64,000 bases of DNA from Rhexocercosporidium sp. MPI-PUGE-AT-0058 (GCA_020746875.1 JAGTJL010000020.1:1-64000); one strand, 5' to 3'. Shown: positions 1 through 11,573, numbered from the stretch's first letter. Notes: generated from the sequence alone by a model not told the origin. Translations and numbers: made by a program.

Positions 1-1430
1 GAATCGATTGACTAATTGGATTTTAACTTAGGAGTCTCTTAGTTATGGAGTTACGCATATATAAATTAAGGTGTTTAGAGAGAGACTTTTGGCGCTTTAA
101 GGAGACTACCTACTATTAGGAAAACACTAAATGATACGGTTTTTGGTACGTAATCCTGTTCTAAAGACTAAGAGGTAAATTTACGTTGATTCTATACGTG
201 TTAATGCCGCTTGTTCCGAAGTTATTAAGCCGTGGTTCTAAAAATTAGAGATTCCGGCTATTAAGGCCATTCTAGCTTGTTAACGATAGAATATAGACGA
301 GACTAGTATTATGGAAGGTTATGGTCTTAACGGATATGTTATAAGGAGCGTTAAGAGCCGTAAGATTTAAGGAAAACAGCTAAGTTCACGTGCTTAGACG
401 ATAATTATTAAGTGTATCTCTGTTACGGGGGTCTTTATATAACCTCTTATAATTTATAAGGGAAAATCAGTGCAGCAATAGTGGTTTCCGTCTTAATTAA
501 ACGTATTTAACGACTGGCACTTCGCTGCAACCGATAATAGGTGGACGACCGACGATACGGCTCTTGAATAGCTGGTGAAGGTGTTTATTCCTTAAACGGA
601 TCTACGTAATCATTCAGTAAGACTTCTTATTCTAGACGGTTACGGGAGCCATAAGATTACGGAATTCCTTTAGAAGTGCTTTGAATATAATATATACCTT
701 TTATTCTTACCCGCATATATGTCACACGTTTTATAACTCTTGGATTTAACGGTTTTCTTTGTTTTGAAGCGTGCCTACCGGAAAGAACTGTAAAAGTTGA
801 GTTCTTTAATCGACTTTATTTTAATTAATAAGCGTAACTTCTTTATCTGCTACCAGAAGGCCCGTTAAGAGAGTATTATCCCTTTTAATATCAAGGCGGG
901 GTGGAGAACTACGGGATTGTAGCCGGTATTTATAGCCAAGCTTTTGATGAGCTCTTTATTACTGGAAAACAATAATAACTCGATAAATGTATCTTTTATA
1001 AAGCTTTAAGAGCCGTTAATACTACTTCCGGAGGTATTTAATACTTCAATTGAGGTTCAAACTCTAAGGGCTAAGAAAGATTTATACGTATAAATTCGTA
1101 CTTTAGCTAGCGGATTATATAATTAACTTCTAACGTAACGTTTGCTTTTTAGAAAGGTTATAAAGGGAATTAATGAAAAAGACTACGAATTAAGGAAGGC
1201 AAATATAAAGATTAAAGAGTTGAAAGAGAGATTAAAGCAATTGAGGCTAAAGAAAAGGCGAAAGGTCCGAACTAGTCCAAATTCTAAGTTCGCTATAATA
1301 CGTGCTATTAAAGAGGCTTAAATCGCAGCTGGAGAACGTCAAATTAAGTCTCTAGAACTAGAATTAGGAGGAGAATCAGATTTTATAATATCTTGTATAT
1401 AAGTTAACGTAATATAAAGTTATTAAGTGT
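1..1430 (+). pseudogene. Fot1/pogo-type (Tc1/mariner superfamily) DDE transposase, RIP-degraded, 5' end outside window
   Basis: Read in the frame of base 482, the plus strand gives a recognisable DDE_1 transposase broken by many stops. Motifs in order: an NIDET-like first catalytic Asp with EGYGLNG at about 300-350; KGKSVQQ near 460; FNDWHFAATDNRWTT at about 511-555; LILDGYGSH (second Asp) at about 630-660; LLFLPAYMSHVL then LLDL near 700-740; KRAYRKEL near 770; and a basic coiled-coil tail with KKRRKV at about 1250. Stops sit where the family has Gln or Trp, for example TAA for the Gln of the usual LQPLDL motif, and the block is rich in TpA, as RIP produces. In intact elements this enzyme cuts and pastes its own element at TA targets. 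The copy is not functional. The family call is firm; the ends are not visible. Confidence 0.85.
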
Positions 1431-1454
1431 TGAATGTTAAGTATTAGAATTACG

Positions 1455-1500
1455 CGAGGTGGGCCAAATGTAGGGGTGGGCCAAAAGCAGGGGTGAGACG
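1455..1500. repeat. Probable terminal region of the Fot1-like element
   Basis: Immediately after the transposase relic is a GC-richer stretch holding two near copies of GTGGGCCAAAwGyAGGGG in direct orientation. Its position and composition fit the terminal repeat of a pogo/Fot1-type element. The other end lies outside the window, so inverted pairing cannot be checked. Confidence 0.4.
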
Positions 1501-4405
1501 TTATCTTACGCCTAATTATTAAAACGGAACAAAAGGACGTCATAGGCTTTATTGCATTCTTTAATAATTACACTGCGATTATAAATAAATATAATTTAAA
1601 AAATAAGGTTTTAATAAATAAACTTATATTATTTGTCTTTTAATTATAACATCCCCCGGTCCCTCGATAGGAAGTAAAATCAAAGACTTACGCACTATTC
1701 TCGGCTATAATTTCTATAATAAGGCTAAGCCCGTTATTTAATGCCTTTATAAGACAATTACCTTAAACTAATCCCTTTATTATTAAAAAAGCCTACTACT
1801 TTTTTAATCTTAAAGAAAAGAAATTATCCGTACATTTTTAAAAGTATAAGTCCTTTTAATATATTATTATATATTTAAGTTTAAGAGCAAAAAGAGTAAT
1901 TATATAAAAAAAAGTCTTAAGTATTTTAAATTAAAAAGACTAAACCTATTAAAGCGAATAATATTATCGATCTCATAGTCTTAAAAGAGCTAAGTAAAAC
2001 AAGTTATAACGTTAAAATAAAGGAATTCCTAAAACAGTCGAAGTCGGAAAATATTTTAAATTAAGACTTAGAAGATAAAGTTATAATTAATTTAACTCTT
2101 AATCCCGGACTATAAGTCGCCGTAAGTAAAGGAGCATTTATATTAACGTTTAACGCAAGTCTTTAAGTAAATTTAAAGCGAACCTTTAGTCTTGTAAATA
2201 AAAATAAGTAGGAAACCGTAATTATAGCCTTTAATCCCGGCTTAAAAGTTACGGCTTTTAAAATCTAATACGCTATTCTTAAAAAACTAACTATAATAAA
2301 GGAAGTTATAAAATCAAGTTTAAAAGTTATAAGCTTTAACGAAATCGACTTAAAAGATAAAGCTCGAAGAGAGGCTCGAAGAGTAAAGAACGATAAGCTT
2401 ATAAATCGACTAATAATAGAAGATATTACCGCGACTTATAAAATATTAACCGGTGGACCCTCAAGCCTCCTTAACAAGCCAAAAATTAAACTTAATCTTA
2501 AGGTTAGTAATTCAAAATCTAAAAGACTAATAACACCTCCTTAAAGACCACCTATTCCTATTATTAAGCCTTAGCTACCGGAAGATGTCTTTACAATAAT
2601 AACAGCAAATTATAAAGAAGTGAATCGAAGAAGGTTAATTACGTTTTACTTACTTTAAAGGAAAACCTAAATAAAAATAAGTCCCTTATTCTTAAGGCGA
2701 AAAACAAGCGTAATACTAAAGCAACTTTAGCCCGAGTTATAAAGAAGGACAAAAAGCACTCTTAAGCCTAAATCACAAGTCGGTATATATTATTAATTAA
2801 TTAAACCTCTTTCTTTTATTTATTTCGATATAAGCTAAAAAAAGTATTAAAATAAAAAAGTCTAACGCTATCTTTTTTTTACTTTAAAAAAATATCTTTT
2901 TCTTTTTTCTTTCCTTCCTTCCTTTAATAAGCCGAGTCATAAGTAGGCGAAAGTAGTCGGGGGCGACCACTTATTATAATTAAAGACGAATATAAAGTAG
3001 TAATTCTAGTTAAGAAATAATATTTAAGACGTTATTTAAAAAACTAAGTATATAACCTTTAAAGGTTTATATAAAAGGCCTTTCCCTTATATAAAATTAA
3101 AAGAATTAAACACTTTTCTACCTTAAATCTTAACCCCTTAAAATTACTAAGCTCCTTGCCTAATGCCTTGCGCCGTGCTACGATCTTTATTTATTATAGC
3201 CTTCACAATACTATTAGGCCTAAGACTTTGCCGGCCTCAGAATACTTTTAGAAAATAACCGTATTATTTATAATAAATCACGTAACTTATAAACTTAAAA
3301 TAATATTATTAATATATTTAAATTCAAATACTTATATTTTACTAAAGTATATTACGACTTAAGCGAAAGATGAGCGCGACCGTAAGAAATGCCTTAAAAT
3401 TATAATTTTTAAAAAATATAAAAAAAAAAGAGTTTTAAAAGCTTATAAAATTAAAAAAATACTTAAGAAGAAATCTTTAAAGCTCGCTTATATAGTTATA
3501 ATACGCATATAAATTAAATACGCGTCGTAGTTATAAATATGAAAGGCGACTTATTGACTTATTAAGGTAATGTAAAGTAAAATATAATTAAATCCGAGGG
3601 TATCCCGCTAATATAAAACTTATTCATTAATTTCTTAAAAGGGCTTTATATCTCTAAAGAAACTCGAAGTGCTAAAGTTATTAAAAATATTAAGCGGTTC
3701 CGCCAGCAACCGAGCGAGTTTATTTAAGCGATATATCGACGGTTTATTATACTTATTAAAAACCGTAACACTCGGATGTTTAATAATAATATTATTATTA
3801 ACCTTTATAAAATAATCACGCATATATTAATAGCGTAATAAATTAACTCTTACGCTTTTATAAACTCTTTTAATACTTATTAATAATAATAAAAACTAGC
3901 TAATAATACTGAGTCTTTTATTAAAAGAAATTAAAGAATATCTTTTAATACACCGAAAGTTAAGTATAATAAAAGCGGAGGTAAATAAAGTAATAATAAT
4001 CTTAAAAATAGCGGATTTCGTAAGAAAAGCCGTAAAGAATATTCTAGGGATAGTAATAAAAAGCGCGCATTTAACGGCGCCCTTTTAGCTTCCGGTTCCC
4101 GTATAAGATTATATTAAGCCTAGGCTAAACTCGCTTAATAATATAAGATTATATTAAGCATACCTTTCCATAACTCAACTACCTTTGCATAAAGCTCCGG
4201 CTTCGCATAAAGCCTCGGCTTCCGTGCTTTGAACCTCGGAAGCTTTAAGCTTCCAGTAAAGGGTTATTCAGGGCTAAAACAGTGGCTTCATCAAGCCTTA
4301 AGCTTCCGTGTTTTAAACCTCGGAAGCTCTGGTAATATAAAGCTAGTCTTAATACAAAGCTAGTTTCAATATAAAGCTAATAACCGATGCGAGAGCAAAT
4401 AGCCG
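1501..4405. repeat. AT-rich RIP-affected repeat block, unclassified
   Basis: About 2.9 kb of very AT-rich sequence with no intact gene. A plus-strand frame between about 1930 and 2760 stays mostly open, interrupted by TAA/TAG, and would encode a Lys/Arg-rich product I do not recognise. A second plus-strand region at about 3630-4080 contains an RFRQQPSEFI-like segment followed by basic sequence, vaguely like a retrotransposon gag, but this is weak. The short open frame at 3635-3823 on the minus strand looks like chance. The block reads as overlapping, mutated transposon debris. Confidence 0.6.
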
Positions 4406-4425
4406 ATGCGAGAGCTAAATAGCTT
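4100..4425. repeat. Cluster of short direct and hairpin repeats
   Basis: Within the AT-rich block lies a GC-richer patch built of short repeats. GCTTCCGTGcTTTgAACCTC followed by GGAAGCT occurs at about 4218-4244 and again at about 4302-4328. Each copy has an AGCTTCCG/CGGAAGCT inverted stem and could fold as a hairpin. ATAAGATTATATTAAGC occurs twice near 4104-4160. CCGATGCGAGAGCwAAATAG is tandemly duplicated at about 4384-4422. No coding function is evident. A 78-codon open frame starting inside the last repeat (4406-4642) has no recognisable homology. Confidence 0.5.
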
Positions 4426-4640
4426 GGCGCCTAAAAGTAGTTATATAGACCTAGTTTCCCCCGAAGTAATGGAATCATCATTCACACCAAATCTCTTCTT
4501 TTCAATTATACGGCTAAAAATACTAAGAGCAGAGGCGGCAGATTATGCGGTAAAAGCCTCAGAGGCAGCTCTATCGATAATAATAAGTGAGGTATCGCGA
4601 AATATGATTTTAGTAATAGAACTAATAAATTTACTAAGTT

Positions 4641-5190
4641 AATATATAAAAGTAATGCGATATAAAGCATTTTTAATTATCCTGTCGGGCTTCACCGCTT
4701 AATTTTGGCCTATCGGAGCTGGTTTTTCCGCTCCGAGGCACTCGGTATCGTTAATTCAGACACTAATTCGGTATTACTAATACAAGATTTATAATCCCAA
4801 AATCGTTCAAAAAGCCGCCTTTAGCTTATAAGCTAATGATAAGCTGACGAGATTATAACTAATTGACATAGGGCTAAGGCTAAGCTAACTGACTGACGAA
4901 AAACAGCAAGCTGATTGGCTAGCTTATAGTCGGGTGGCTTATCGACCACACTGATGAAGACCGCATGTGACTCTAACCCTAACCACGTAAGAGGAGTTAA
5001 CCCTGGCAGCAGCCAATAGATAAGCTTATATACTTAATTTAGAAGCACAAGCTAGATTCTATTGGCAGAAACTGCCTTTTGAGAATGAGATTTCTAGGTT
5101 TATCAGTTAGTAGTGATTAATCTACTCTATGTGGGCTTTCAAGCTTCGGCCGTGGCGGTTTATAACACTTAACAAACAAACTTTCCCCCT
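4641..5190. other. Transition zone between repeat block and genes
   Basis: Composition returns to normal here. The stretch begins with TGTCGGGCTTCACCGC, which could be the edge of a solo LTR, but no matching CA end or second copy is visible. It contains many CTTATAGC/GCTAAG-type short motifs and one CTAACCCTAACC (4973-4984), a two-unit telomere-like motif. No gene is supported. Confidence 0.3.
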
Positions 5191-8100
5191 TCACCTTAAA
5201 TACTTCAATAGAGTTTGCGTAGCTTGCTCACTCCCCATATCTTCGCCTTCTTTCCACGGTAACTCATCAAACTCCTTCAAAGTCGACAGATCCACTGGCA
5301 GATTGCCCTCCCCTGCGACCCATTGCGCCTTCGCCTTGTTCGAACGACCAGCCAATTGCTCAAATTTCTCTCTGAGCTGGGCCCACATTACCCCCGACGC
5401 ATTTGGATCGTCAGGATTGGGCAGCGTTTCTAAGATAGAGAGATTATCGCGGATGGTTCTGAGTGAGGAGCGGGCGAGCGTGGCACCACTACCATGTGTC
5501 GCTGCTTGTATTTCTGTAGAGAGACCGGCCAGTACGGATATAGCTAAAGTTCTTGGCGTTGCTGGCTCGATCATGTGCCCGAGTTTTGCTGACATATTTG
5601 CTGGGAATCGAGAGGGTACGGCGGCGATATCTGTTCGGGCGTTTTGTTCCTGGAGTGCTAAGACCATGTGAAGATTTGAAGCCACGGATGCAACACATAA
5701 GGCAGTGCCGTAGATAGGATGCACGAAGTTGATTTGGTCGTCAGTCTTGAACTTTTTAAGAATAGTATCGATGATCCGAGCAGAAAGCTGTGCTGTGTTG
5801 TTGATCGTCTCTGCGGAGCATCGCGCTATAATGTGAAGAATCGAAAGGTCATTTGTCTTGTCCACAATGAAGTCGGCACTTTGTGGAGACCTTTGGTTGG
5901 AGCTCAGAGTCAAGTTACCCAGAAGAGTTTCCGCAGGCTCGATACTGTGAGATAGACTGGCAGCTGACGAGCTGCCTAGTGACAGGAGATACTCGATGGA
6001 CATCAAGTTCCTCGAGGTGTGAGCCTGAGCCAACTCACCAAGAACGGTCATCCTAGGACCATCCCTTTCCAGCTGATAGGTGAAGTTGACATCCGCACCA
6101 TTGTCCAACAGCATATCTGCGAGTTTGAAATCCTGATTCCGGACTGCAATAGCGAACGCAGATGGAGCACCGTCTGGTATTGGGTCGACAGGAATTCCCC
6201 GTTGTATTAGATACTCGGCAACGAATAGACTAGGACGTGCAGTTTTCTGCCGATCGGCGAAACATTGCAGCAGTGACAGCTGTGAACCGGTGTCCAAGCT
6301 ATGCTTAATGAATACGTTTGCGCCTTGTCCAACAAGTACCCGGAAAATGGATTCGTGATTGTGCCTCACCGCGTCTTCAAGGGGTCGATGCCCTGGAGAT
6401 CCATTCGGCGAGTGCCCCAATTCGATGAGATGCTCGACAATATCCGTGTTGCCTAGCTTCACTTCCATGCAGAGCACCGAGCCTTCTGGCGCCATTTGAC
6501 CTCCGGCTATCCTCCAGTCTCCGGCATATTTTGATTTGTTTGAGCGGAGGAGCTGAAGTGTCCTGAACATCGCGAACTTGTAGCTATGTCCGTGTCTCAC
6601 GACACGACTCTGAAGCGAAGTCGTGTCGAACGGAACAATTGAAGCGGTGTGAGCTGCATGAAGCATTTCTCCCTCATCAAAGATTCTTGCCTGGTCCTCT
6701 GGCTTCGAGTTCAGATATAGGAGCAAAATCTCAAGGATATCGGGAATATTGAGGACTGCGGCTAGTTGTACTGAGTTCTCTCCGGGTGCACTCTTCTTGC
6801 GATCAGGTCTAGTCAGAGGATTCGCGCCATGACCCAAAAGTACTTTGACGGCTTCCAGATCCTGCATTATCACTGCTCGGCCAAGTGGGGTGACTGATAC
6901 GGACATCAGGTGCTCCCAGTCTGCGTATATAGGTCTGACATCCGGACGTAGGGTATGATATCCTCCTCTCTCAATATCCGCACCTGCATCGACAAGTCTT
7001 TGGGCAATCTCTTGCATCTTCTGGCCTTTGAAGCTGCACAGCCAGGACAATGGTGACTCAATGCCAAACTCGGACGCGTTCGGACTTGCACCCACGTCGA
7101 GAAGATAAATTGCACTTTCAAAGTGGCCGCCACGACAAGCACAAACCATCGGGGTCTCCGATGCTGTCTGATCTCGAACATTCAGATCGACGATGTATTT
7201 CTCAACCATGTGCCGAAGCGCTTGCGTTTTCCCCCAGGAGGCCGCAAAGTGAAGCAGACCATGCCCTATGTGATTGACGAATATCGACTCAAAGTTTCGC
7301 GGCTTTGGTGTATCGTCAGATTTCTGCCCGTCCTGTTCCGATACTACCATCAGAGCCTGATTAATCTTCAGGCAGCCCTCGTAGTCATCGCCAAGCTCTT
7401 CTTGAATTAGACGGTCTAGTTGCGAAAGATTATCTAGATCATACGGCCTGCGAAGTTTCCTATGGGCAAAGTAAGGCATTCCCAGTCCGGCGGTCATCGT
7501 GTGGAAAACGGATTCGCCCTGATCGATAATCCCTCGCCACTTCACTCTAAGATCTTGCTCATGGAGTATCTCAATTATCTGTTCCCCGTCGCATATGCAA
7601 TTTCGATGTCCTCTGATGATACTGAGCTTGAAATACATCTCCAAGTCGCTAAGAATCTTTGGACATTGGACTCCAAAGGTATTGCATACTCGCCAAATCC
7701 ATGCTTGAGCATAATACACTGTGTCGGCGCTATCGTCCGGTTCTGTAGCTTCGGATAGCCAGTGACACATCTCTTCGGCATTGAAGACCACCCCAAATTC
7801 GGCAAGGTGGCACTGAAAAAGATAGAAAGACGCCATGTGTGGTTGCAGCTTAACGGGAGCTTCGTGCGGTGTCATAGCTGCCACACGACGGAACTCTTGG
7901 ACAATGAGCTCCTGCTGTGGCCAATCGAGGATTTTCTTCAATCGCAATGGTTCAAAAAGAAACTGCACTGTTAGTATATATGCCTGTGAAAGGTTTCTGA
8001 CATTTGCATACCTCTCCAACCTTGGGGAATGACAATTTTGGGCGAAGTCCCGGGCTATTATGGGGTATTAGCACTTCCCAAATCCGGTTGGAGAGCTGGG

Positions 8101-9550
8101 AGTACGTACAGATTGTTTTGTGGATCATAATCGTGGCCTTGTATCCCGAGCTGAGCTCCAAGACTATCTGCAGTGATACCATGATGACCCTACATATACC
8201 CGTCAGTCTAAGATCCAGAGGAGATAACGTCCTCTCAGCCTACCGGGTTTTGGCCTTTCTCTGCTTCCTCGTCCCTTTTATTTCGTTCGCTAACTTTGAC
8301 TAAGATCTCGGACACATCTTCGGCTCTGTCCAGTGTTCAGTGGAGTTCATAAAAATAAAACCTACGTGCAGAGGAACTCTAATCAATACTCACCTCAAAC
8401 CCCTCAGTATCCACTGTGTTCTAGCAAGATCTCGCATATTAGGGTCTTGTTGAATCGTGCTTTCTAAAGCGTGTAAAATCATGACCGTGGCCGATTCTGG
8501 GAAGGAATTAGACCCAGCGTAGGTATACAGACTCTTCTTCGCTCCCACTAAGAAAAATGGCCCGAGTTTCATTTTCAGAACCTCATTCTCTGCCACAGAT
8601 GTCTTTTCTCCTGAGAGCCCAAAAGCATGCAGGATGTTGCCACAATCAATGATCGTTCTCCATATCAACATGCCAAATGCGTAGACATCAGTCTTCTTGA
8701 TGCCGTCTTCTGTCTGCGATTTTCCGAGTTCGGGTGCACTATAGGGCCAAGTTGACATGCGCAATGCGTGCTTCGTGTTGATCGCCATGTCCATTATGGA
8801 GCCACCGAAATCCGAAAGCTTTGCAGTGAAAGGGAGCCCAGGAGTTTTGACCTTGCTCTTGTATATGAGCACGTTTCGATGTGTGAGATCCCCGTGGACG
8901 ATTCCACATGCATGGAGGATCGATAGTCCTCGGCCGACATCATAGCACAATTTCTGCTTGATAGCAAATGGGAGTGGATCATTGTCTCTTTGAAGGGCTT
9001 CCATCGAGCCAATCTCGGAAAACTCGAGGATGAGCTGAGGATAAATGGAAATGCTGTCTGTCGATTCACCCCATCCAAGTCCAATCAGTCGAACGATGTT
9101 TGGGTGATAGCGAAGTGGTTCATGAAGTAAAGCTCTCACTTCCAACAGAACATCTCTCCAGTCGGTCTTCTCACCCTCAGTTTTCGGTCGGACTGCTTTG
9201 AGCGCGACATATTTGCCCCATCGATTCTCCAAGGGCGACTGAATTCTGGCCTCTCTTCGTCGCCATTCCGCTCGCTGAACACGAAATGATGCGCCCTCGC
9301 CAATGTAAATTTTCGAACCGAACACTTCACTATCTGCATCAAAAAAAATCGTTGCTATGTCGTTTCGAAGATTTTTTTCGAGGTATGCGATATGGCATAC
9401 AAAGGAAGCCAGATCCCCGGTGGATGTAGATTTCTTGATGGTATCAATCGATGCACCTGGAGTGTATTTTGTGCTTTTTGTAGTTGATGGGGACCCGTCT
9501 TCTACGACAGAGGTTGTATCGAACGTAGACTGATACTGAAATCCGCTCAT
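5191..9550 (-). CDS. Protein kinase-ankyrin repeat protein (four-exon model)
   Basis: The proposed exons, on the minus strand, are 9550-8394, 8325-8244, 8167-8012 and 7962-5191. Together they give about 1388 residues with phase-consistent GT-AG introns of 68, 76 and 49 nt. The N-terminal half is a Ser/Thr-type kinase that looks catalytically competent: Gly-loop GEGASFRV, VAIK-type ALK, an alpha-C Glu (LLEVRALL), HGDLTHRN catalytic loop, DFG, APE, and DVYAFG helix F. The C-terminal half (residues about 700-1235) is ankyrin repeats, for example GLLHFAASWGKTQALRHMV and a TALCVASVASNLHMVLAL-like repeat. The middle region is helical and unassigned. The large ankyrin frame has no ATG of its own near its 5' end, which argues it belongs to the kinase gene. 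I start at the ATG of MSGFQYQS (9550); upstream codons in frame would run into the divergent neighbour. The first intron is strong, the second and third less so; two separate genes remain possible. Its substrate is unknown; the neighbour suggests cell-death signalling (inference). Confidence 0.75.
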
Positions 9551-9821
9551 ATTGTTGGAAATTGTTTCATTGAGGAAGTAGCCTGATGCGAGAAGATGAG
9601 CTGAAAGTTGAAGTGTCATGCAGCTCAGCCGCATGTGACGACTCCCAATTGGGAGAAAAAAGTAACTTCTGCAGCAGCCCAGCCGACCTCGGCAGGAGGC
9701 ATGGACGAGTGATGTTACAAATAGGCAGTTATCGCTCCGCAGCCTTGGACTGCAGTCCCCATCACCAAATCCACAAGTGCGTAGAGAGGCATCCGAGACA
9801 CAAAAGCTAGCCTGATTCACG
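9551..9821. promoter_or_regulatory. Shared intergenic region of a divergent gene pair
   Basis: A 271-bp gap separates the predicted start codons of the minus-strand kinase-ankyrin gene and the plus-strand HeLo-pseudokinase gene. Both promoters must lie here or overlap the neighbouring 5' coding region, so co-regulation is plausible. No specific binding site could be identified by eye. Confidence 0.45.
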
Positions 9822-11573
9822 ATGGTTGATCCGGGGACTATCATAGCCGTCGTCACTATTGCCTACACAGGTGCTATCAAAGCTTGGTCGACCTTTCAGA
9901 CTGCCCTGAATTACGATGACGATTCAGCAAATCTTGTGGTTAGACTGGAGATTGAAAAGTTCAGACTTCAAACATGGGCTCTGAATGTCGGTCTGACGAA
10001 GGGCACATTCGATACAAGTCTTCACCCGATCCATGAGCTCATCGCTGAACGACTGAGGCGTATCACCAAGCTCTTCGATGAGGCCGAGGGGGTGAGAAAC
10101 TCTTTCGGCCTGGTCGCATCCGATGCAGCAAAGATCCAGCCAGAAAAAGTGCACAACATCGTGTCTGGTATGGCCGCGTCAATCCGATACATGGGGATTA
10201 AACTCGACATCGAGGAAAAGCCAAAGGAGTTGAATAGCAAGAACATTTCCAATAGGATCAGATGGGCTTTGTCCTCGAAGTCGAAATTCGCGAAGCTGAT
10301 CTCGAACATTGAAGATAACCTAGACAAGCTTGATGCACTCTTAACAGAAACTCAGAGGAGATCGGCAAAGGATAATTGGAAGCAGATAAATATCGTGATG
10401 GCTGGGAATGTCCCCATGGAGCAAATTGAGATCATTCAGCAAGCACTGCGACCAGGCATCACAGACAATGCATCCAAGTCAATCGTTGGAATCGAGGCTC
10501 TCTTGGAGAGAAAGGCAATCAGTTCTTTGACTTTGACTCATCACCTTAGAGGAGCACGAAGTTTACAGAAGAGAGACCTCAAGGAATTCATACTTTCAAC
10601 TGACCTTGCTGCAAAAAATCGGGTGCTAGCAGCCCCTAAAGAATGGGCACAGGCGGCCCTGGGGCCTGGTCCATTTCTCTTGGAGAGAAAGCGATATGAT
10701 CCGAACATATCAGCTCCAGATAAACGAGTGCTGAAGACCCGCCTAGATCGACTGATCCTTCTTCTGAGCTCTGTAAGGTCTGATGACTTCCGAGCTTTTC
10801 AAGCCGTAGGATATTGCGATGAGCCGAGCTCATTCTCATGGTGGCTGGTTTTCCAGTTTCCTTCCTATGACAGCCGAATCGTATCCTTGAGGAATGTGTT
10901 CTCTTTGAAGGAGAAGCCTTCTTTGGAAAACCGGTTCGGTCTAGCAAGCCTCCTCTCCAAAACAGTTGCAGAGTTATTCAATAGCGGGTGGATGCACAAA
11001 TGTATCCGAAGCGACAATGTATTATTTCCAGAAGTCTGCGCTGCAAGGACTCCTGTCCCAGAAGAGAGGATACCCATGGTCACATCGCCTTACCTCGCTG
11101 GTTTCGAATATTCCCGTCAAGATACCGAAGCTGTCACAATCGACAAAGGCAAACACCTTCACGAAATTGAATCGGCGATTTATCGTCATCCGGACTACCA
11201 AGGAGAAGCAGCATCCGGGTACAGGATGAAGTACGACATATATTCCTTCGGACTCGTCTTAGCTGAGATAGCGCTGTGGACCCCGCTTCTCAAATTTCTC
11301 GACGCGAAGGGCGCGATTGCTGCGGATGGTGTGCAGCTTTCTTCTAAGATGGAAAGCTTTCACCAAGTAGAAGCAGTAGAGCTGAAGAATAGGGTGCTGG
11401 GAAGAGTTAATGGAGAGCTTGGATTTAGGGTTGGATCCAGGTTTCAGCATGCGGTACGTTGGTGTCTGACTATGTCAGAAGAAGAGGACGAAGAGGAATG
11501 GCATCCGGCACTTAGATTTCACAACCACGTTGTTGCGCCTCTTGAGAGATGTGCAGCACTCTCTGATAAATAG
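9822..11573 (+). CDS. HeLo-type domain-pseudokinase protein
   Basis: Single exon, 583 residues. The N-terminal ~190 residues are alpha-helical and begin with a short hydrophobic stretch (DPGTIIAVVTIAYTG), followed by the pattern of fungal HeLo/prion-inhibition-and-propagation domains. In characterised members this domain is a helical bundle that can attack membranes and kill the cell. The C-terminal part (about 250-560) keeps the kinase fold order but not the catalytic residues: the HRD-like loop reads HKCIRSDN (392-399), with Cys394 where the catalytic Asp should be, and the DFG position reads AGF. The helix-F motif YDIYSFGLVLAEIALW is kept. It is therefore probably a sensing or scaffolding pseudokinase. 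It lies 271 bp from, and divergent to, an active-looking kinase-ankyrin gene, a natural candidate partner (inference). No amyloid-type repeat was seen at either end. Confidence 0.85.
   Translation: MVDPGTIIAVVTIAYTGAIKAWSTFQTALNYDDDSANLVVRLEIEKFRLQTWALNVGLTKGTFDTSLHPIHELIAERLRRITKLFDEAEGVRNSFGLVASDAAKIQPEKVHNIVSGMAASIRYMGIKLDIEEKPKELNSKNISNRIRWALSSKSKFAKLISNIEDNLDKLDALLTETQRRSAKDNWKQINIVMAGNVPMEQIEIIQQALRPGITDNASKSIVGIEALLERKAISSLTLTHHLRGARSLQKRDLKEFILSTDLAAKNRVLAAPKEWAQAALGPGPFLLERKRYDPNISAPDKRVLKTRLDRLILLLSSVRSDDFRAFQAVGYCDEPSSFSWWLVFQFPSYDSRIVSLRNVFSLKEKPSLENRFGLASLLSKTVAELFNSGWMHKCIRSDNVLFPEVCAARTPVPEERIPMVTSPYLAGFEYSRQDTEAVTIDKGKHLHEIESAIYRHPDYQGEAASGYRMKYDIYSFGLVLAEIALWTPLLKFLDAKGAIAADGVQLSSKMESFHQVEAVELKNRVLGRVNGELGFRVGSRFQHAVRWCLTMSEEEDEEEWHPALRFHNHVVAPLERCAALSDK

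Noticed and set aside
4640..5100. Possible solo LTR starting TGTCGGG
   Set aside because: No matching end, no second copy and no target duplication could be seen, so it was left as an unassigned transition zone.
5129..8303. Several plus-strand open frames (for example 5129-5671) opposite the ankyrin gene
   Set aside because: They are antisense shadows of a clear ankyrin-coding strand and have no recognisable motifs.
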